DNA from: Pseudogulbenkiania ferrooxidans 2002
GTDB lineage: Bacteria; Pseudomonadota; Gammaproteobacteria; Burkholderiales; Chromobacteriaceae
Direction of reading: 5' to 3'
DNA length: 64,000 bases
Assembly (NCBI RefSeq): GCF_000174355.1
Contig: NZ_ACIS01000003.1
Span: forward strand, 124,001-188,000
Shown here: in pieces, positions 62,401-64,000 of the stretch
Numbering within the stretch: the stretch's first letter is position 1
Layout: each line of letters begins with the position of its first letter
Translations under genes and position numbers: made by a program
Notes under the pieces: generated by a model
The model's database searches: none
The model's input: only the letters and a program-made list of their open reading frames with translations
Told to the model about the DNA's origin: nothing

Positions 62401-64000
62401 TCAGTCGGCCAGCAGCGAGATGTCCGCCACGCGGTTGAACAGCTCGGCCAGGCGCGCCAGGAGCGCGATGCGGTTGATTCGCACCGCGCTGTCGTCGGCC
62501 ATCACCATCACGCCGTCGAAGAAGGCGTCGACCGGGGCCTTCAGGCTGGCGAGCTGCGCCAGCGCGCCGGCGAAGTCGTGCGCGGCGAACTGCGCATCCA
62601 CTTGCGGCGCCAGCTGCTGCACGGCGCCATACAGCGCCTTTTCGGCGTCTTCGGCCAACAGCGCGGGGTTGACCACACCGACTTCACCCTCGGCCTTCTT
62701 CAGGATGTTCTTCACCCGCTTGTTGGCCGCCGCCAGCGTGGCAGCTTCCGGCAACTGCTTGAACTGGGCCACGGCGGCCAGCACCGCGCGTACCTCGTCG
62801 AGACGGGTCGGTTCCAGCGCCAGCACGGCGTCGATTTCGTCCACCTTGTAGTCGGCGGCGAGGAAGTTCTTCAGGCGCTCGAGGCAGAACGCGAACACCT
62901 CGTCGGCCACGCTGGCCGACAGCTTGTTAGCCGGGAACGAATCGTGGGTGTCGACGATCAGCTGCTTCAGGTCGAGCGGCGTATCCAGCACCATGCGCAG
63001 CACGCCCAGCGCGGCACGGCGCAGTGCGAACGGATCCTTGTCGCCGGTCGGCACCAGGCCGATGCCCCAGATACCGACGATGGTTTCCAGCTTGTCGGCC
63101 AGCGCCACGGAGAGCGCCACCGGACCGTGCGGCAGGCTGTCGCCGGCGAAGCGCGGGTGGTAGTGGCCTTCGATGGCCGCAGCCACCGCTTCGTGCTCGC
63201 CGTCGTGGCGGGCGTAGTACATGCCCATGATGCCCTGCAGCTCGGGAAACTCGCCGACCATGTCGGACACCAGGTCGGCCTTCGCCAGGTAGGCGGCGCG
63301 GCGGGCGTCGTCGACGTTGGCGCCGAGCTTGCCGGCGATGGTGCCGGCCAGGTTCTGCAGGCGTTCGACGCGTTCGAGCTGGCTGCCGATCTTGTTGTGG
63401 TAGACCACGTCGGCCAGGCGCGGCAGGCGCGATTCGAGGCGGACTTTCTGGTCCTGCTCGAAGAAGAACTTGGCGTCGGAGAGACGCGCGCGCAGCACGC
63501 GCTCGTTGCCGTGGATGATGTGCGACGGGTCGGTCGCCTCGAGGTTGGATACCAAGAGGAAGCGGTTCATCAGCTTGCCGTGGGCGTCCAGCAGCGGGAA
63601 GTACTTCTGGTTCTGCTGCATGGTCAGGATCAGGCACTCCTGCGGCACCTTGAGGAATTCGGCTTCGAAGCCGGCTTCCAGCACCACCGGCCACTCCACC
63701 AGCGCGGTGACTTCGTCGACCAGCGCCTGCTCGGCGGCGATCACGGCACCGAGCTTGGCCGAGGCTTCGGCCAGGCGATGGCGGATCAGTTCGCGGCGCG
63801 CCTCGAAACTCGCCACCACCTTGCCCTGCTCGTACAGCACGCGGGCGTAGCTGTCGGCATCGGGCAGCGTCACTTCACCGGCGGACAGGAAGCGATGGCC
63901 CAGCGTGGCGCGGCGGCTCTTGAGCCCCAGCACCTCGCCCGCGATCAGCTCGCTGCCGTGCAGCAACACCAGGCCGTGCACCGGGCGCACGAACTGGTGT
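62401..64000 (-). CDS. glyS: Glycyl-tRNA synthetase beta subunit, 5' part beyond window
   Basis: The frame is open to the right edge, so about 530 C-terminal residues are present and the start is missing. The visible part begins [21 protein letters not shown] and includes [36 protein letters not shown] and [19 protein letters not shown]-type text (quoted in part: [14 protein letters not shown]), with the anticodon-binding DALR-like region at the C-terminus. It works with GlyQ in an alpha2beta2 synthetase; glyQ should lie just beyond the edge. Confidence 0.96.
   Translation of the reverse strand, partial: HQFVRPVHGLVLLHGSELIAGEVLGLKSRRATLGHRFLSAGEVTLPDADSYARVLYEQGKVVASFEARRELIRHRLAEASAKLGAVIAAEQALVDEVTALVEWPVVLEAGFEAEFLKVPQECLILTMQQNQKYFPLLDAHGKLMNRFLLVSNLEATDPSHIIHGNERVLRARLSDAKFFFEQDQKVRLESRLPRLADVVYHNKIGSQLERVERLQNLAGTIAGKLGANVDDARRAAYLAKADLVSDMVGEFPELQGIMGMYYARHDGEHEAVAAAIEGHYHPRFAGDSLPHGPVALSVALADKLETIVGIWGIGLVPTGDKDPFALRRAALGVLRMVLDTPLDLKQLIVDTHDSFPANKLSASVADEVFAFCLERLKNFLAADYKVDEIDAVLALEPTRLDEVRAVLAAVAQFKQLPEAATLAAANKRVKNILKKAEGEVGVVNPALLAEDAEKALYGAVQQLAPQVDAQFAAHDFAGALAQLASLKAPVDAFFDGVMVMADDSAVRINRIALLARLAELFNRVADISLLAD

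Overview
The window is a 64 kb piece of a GC-rich (about 65% by eye) Gram-negative chromosome. Gene content (GlyS beta subunit, Mpl, GmhB, NhaD, paired fumarases, a queCDE cluster whose QueE has the Cx14CxxC cluster motif known from Burkholderia, a DUF2282/DUF692/DUF2063/DoxX bufferin operon) and a short uptake-sequence-like repeat point to a betaproteobacterium, most likely Neisseriales/Chromobacteriaceae. That placement is inference. No rRNA, tRNA or CRISPR array was found.

Layout. 1-2.6 kb: end of an Anbu (ancestral proteasome-like) cluster with alpha-E, transglutaminase, Anbu peptidase and a DUF2721 membrane protein. 2.6-7.2 kb: a chemoreceptor, then a TonB-dependent siderophore receptor behind a Fur-box-like site. 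7.2-12.5 kb: small stress and housekeeping proteins (GST, DUF2917, LysR, GlpM, DUF488, YnfA, GFA, VOC, OsmC). 12.6-14.9 kb: an AT-richer cluster with a nonsense-interrupted VOC gene, an SRPBCC gene and a GFA gene bounded by integron-type core sites, so an old gene cassette. 15-22.2 kb: divergent class I and class II fumarases, then the molybdenum set modABC, a NifQ-like gene and modE, with a ModE-type operator before modA. 22.3-26.4 kb: FKBP, a cupin, an SDR, an FmdE-like protein, a flavin reductase and a 37-residue basic protein.

26.6-38.4 kb is compositionally different and accessory: an RNB ribonuclease with an MgtA-type ATPase, a YdiJ-type dehydrogenase with a divergent LysR regulator, then an apparent non-autonomous transposon (35428-38342). 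Its ends carry repeated transposase-site-like sequences. It encloses three attC-like sites, three unknown cassette ORFs and a tyrosine recombinase whose catalytic C-terminus is lost at the right end.

38.4-42 kb: a NemR-type electrophile-response operon (nemR, nitroreductase, nemA, DJ-1/PfpI protein) with two matching operators. 42-47 kb: a DMT exporter with a divergent MocR regulator, then queC, a three-domain QueD and queE. 47-49.5 kb: a complete bufferin (copper-binding RiPP) operon. 49.7-59.7 kb: serB, a PilZ-like protein, an intact GGDEF protein, a PAS protein with a ruined GGDEF site, mpl, nhaD and a MASE1-PAS-GGDEF protein. 59.9-64 kb: gloA, a YgjP-type metallopeptidase, plsC, gmhB and partial glyS.

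Three signals cut across the genes. (1) A 9-mer, TTCGGCCAA/TTGGCCGAA, often extended to GGTTGGCCGAAG, occurs at least 18 times, sometimes as terminator-like inverted pairs, and was not seen in the accessory stretches. It is a candidate DNA uptake sequence. (2) MITE-like elements with near-identical 17-bp inverted repeats and TNA duplications sit exactly on stop codons of modE and the mocR-like gene. (3) Integron-type attC remnants occur at two separate places.
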